Assembly: GCF_013404595.1 (NCBI RefSeq) | Contig: NZ_JABVAX010000004.1 | Location: 1 to 64,000 of the forward strand | Direction: 5' to 3' | Origin: Jannaschia marina | Lineage (GTDB): Bacteria > Pseudomonadota > Alphaproteobacteria > Rhodobacterales > Rhodobacteraceae | Length of the DNA: 64,000 nucleotides | Part shown: positions 63,569-64,000 of the stretch, piece by piece | How the letters are laid out: each line of letters begins with the position of its first letter | Position numbering within the stretch: the first letter of the stretch is position 1 | Translations under genes and position numbers: made by a program | The notes under the pieces: generated by a model | Database searches by the model: none | What the model saw: only the letters and a program-made list of their open reading frames with translations | Told to the model about the DNA's origin: nothing

Positions 63569-64000
63569 GTCCGGTCGTCGTGGAGGCGCGGCGCTGGCTC
63601 GGAACGCCCTACGTTCACCAGGCATCGGTATGCGGTGCCGGCACCGATTGCCTGGGACTCGTTCGCGGGATCTGGCGGGCGATCTACGGAGGCGAACCGG
63701 AGAGCGTCCCGGCCTACTCCCGGGATTGGGCGGAGCCGCAGCGCGACGAGGTGCTCTGGGCGGCAGCGCGCCGACATCTCGTGCCGGTCTCTCCGACCCG
63801 GTCTTTCGTTGCCGGGGAGCTTCTCCTCTTTCGTATGCGCGACGCGGGGATCGCCAAGCATCTCGGCGTCGTCGGAACGGCGGCCCCGATGCCGACGCTC
63901 ATCCATGCCTATTCCGGCCACGGCGTCGTCGAGACGTCGCTCTCGGCTCCTTGGGTGCGGCGCATCGCGGCGCGCTTCGACTTTCCTGAACTGCACGACG
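63565..64000 (+). CDS. GTA g14: NlpC/P60-type peptidase, cut by the window end
   Basis: The GTG start overlaps the g13 stop (GTGA). The visible 145 residues have the NlpC/P60 core ARRWLGTPYVHQASVCGAGT followed by DCLGLVRG with catalytic Cys29, and the histidine block IAKHLGVVGTAAPMPTLIHA. It would cut peptidoglycan peptides during DNA entry. The final residues lie beyond the window; nothing suggests disruption. Confidence 0.92.
   Translation, partial: MSPVVVEARRWLGTPYVHQASVCGAGTDCLGLVRGIWRAIYGGEPESVPAYSRDWAEPQRDEVLWAAARRHLVPVSPTRSFVAGELLLFRMRDAGIAKHLGVVGTAAPMPTLIHAYSGHGVVETSLSAPWVRRIAARFDFPELHD

Larger units (their letters stand above)
54164..64000 (+). mobile_element. Gene transfer agent (RcGTA-type) structural cluster, g1 to g14
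   Basis: The gene order matches the R. capsulatus GTA: g1 (small terminase-like), g2 (TerL), g3 portal, g3.5, g4 protease, g5 capsid, g6 and g7 connectors, g8 tail terminator, g9 tail tube, g10 and g10.1 chaperones, g11 tape measure, g12 distal tail, g13 hub, g14 peptidase. GTAs package random host DNA. All frames are intact, tightly spaced and host-like in composition, indicating a maintained domesticated system. g15 and the rest lie beyond the window. Confidence 0.95.

Overview
The window is chromosomal DNA from a GC-rich alphaproteobacterium, most likely a Rhodobacteraceae (roseobacter-group) species. The evidence is a gene transfer agent (GTA) cluster in the Rhodobacter capsulatus order (g1 to g14), a DUF6280 protein, a PopZ-like protein, a CcmA/CcmB haem exporter and GlpX-type FBPase. 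Two tandem mobile islands interrupt the core genome, and an IS3-family insertion sits at the left edge.

Layout. 1-344: right end of an IS3-family element inserted into ogt, which survives only as an N-terminal fragment. 458-24926: core genes, namely mrcA, prfB, ccmB/ccmA, a DUF4375 protein, acnA, an ICMT-like methyltransferase, a DUF1223 protein, a HAD phosphatase, an H-NOX-like/diguanylate cyclase pair, tRNA-Glu, recJ/glpX/aldo-keto reductase/hom, a TetR regulator, efp, a DUF6280 gene, a PopZ-like gene, tolC/pcm and tRNA-Cys. 24880-35746: island 1. 35747-50307: island 2. 50308-53833: fabF, mltG and a DUF1236 protein. 54164-64000: GTA genes g1 to g14 (g14 is cut by the window end).

Island 1 lies between two identical 47-bp copies of the 3' part of tRNA-Cys. 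It carries a tyrosine integrase, a primase-polymerase, a RepA-like ATPase, and a complete HK97-type head and packaging module (TerL, HNH, major capsid, protease, connector, portal), but no tail, lysis or holin genes. This is the layout of a capsid-forming phage satellite (cf-PICI-like) or a heavily reduced prophage. Most of its genes run on the minus strand with ATGA or TGATG overlaps.

Island 2 is visibly more AT-rich and is a defence island. It has its own tyrosine integrase, a type I restriction-modification operon (hsdM-hsdS-hsdR) behind an XRE regulator, and a divergent Cro-like gene leading a small membrane/lipoprotein operon. It also has an orphan antitoxin-like gene, two serine recombinases and, beside its right att site, a retron. 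The retron has a reverse transcriptase fused to a TOPRIM domain, with NAxxH, YADD and VTG motifs, and a 131-nt msr-msd candidate bounded by a perfect 14-bp inverted repeat. It resembles Retron-Eco2 (Ec67).

The clearest points of interest are the Eco2-like retron, the satellite-like island, the tandem use of one tRNA-Cys site, an H-NOX-like protein that lacks the haem-ligating histidine beside a diguanylate cyclase, and hairpins inside the GTA operon.
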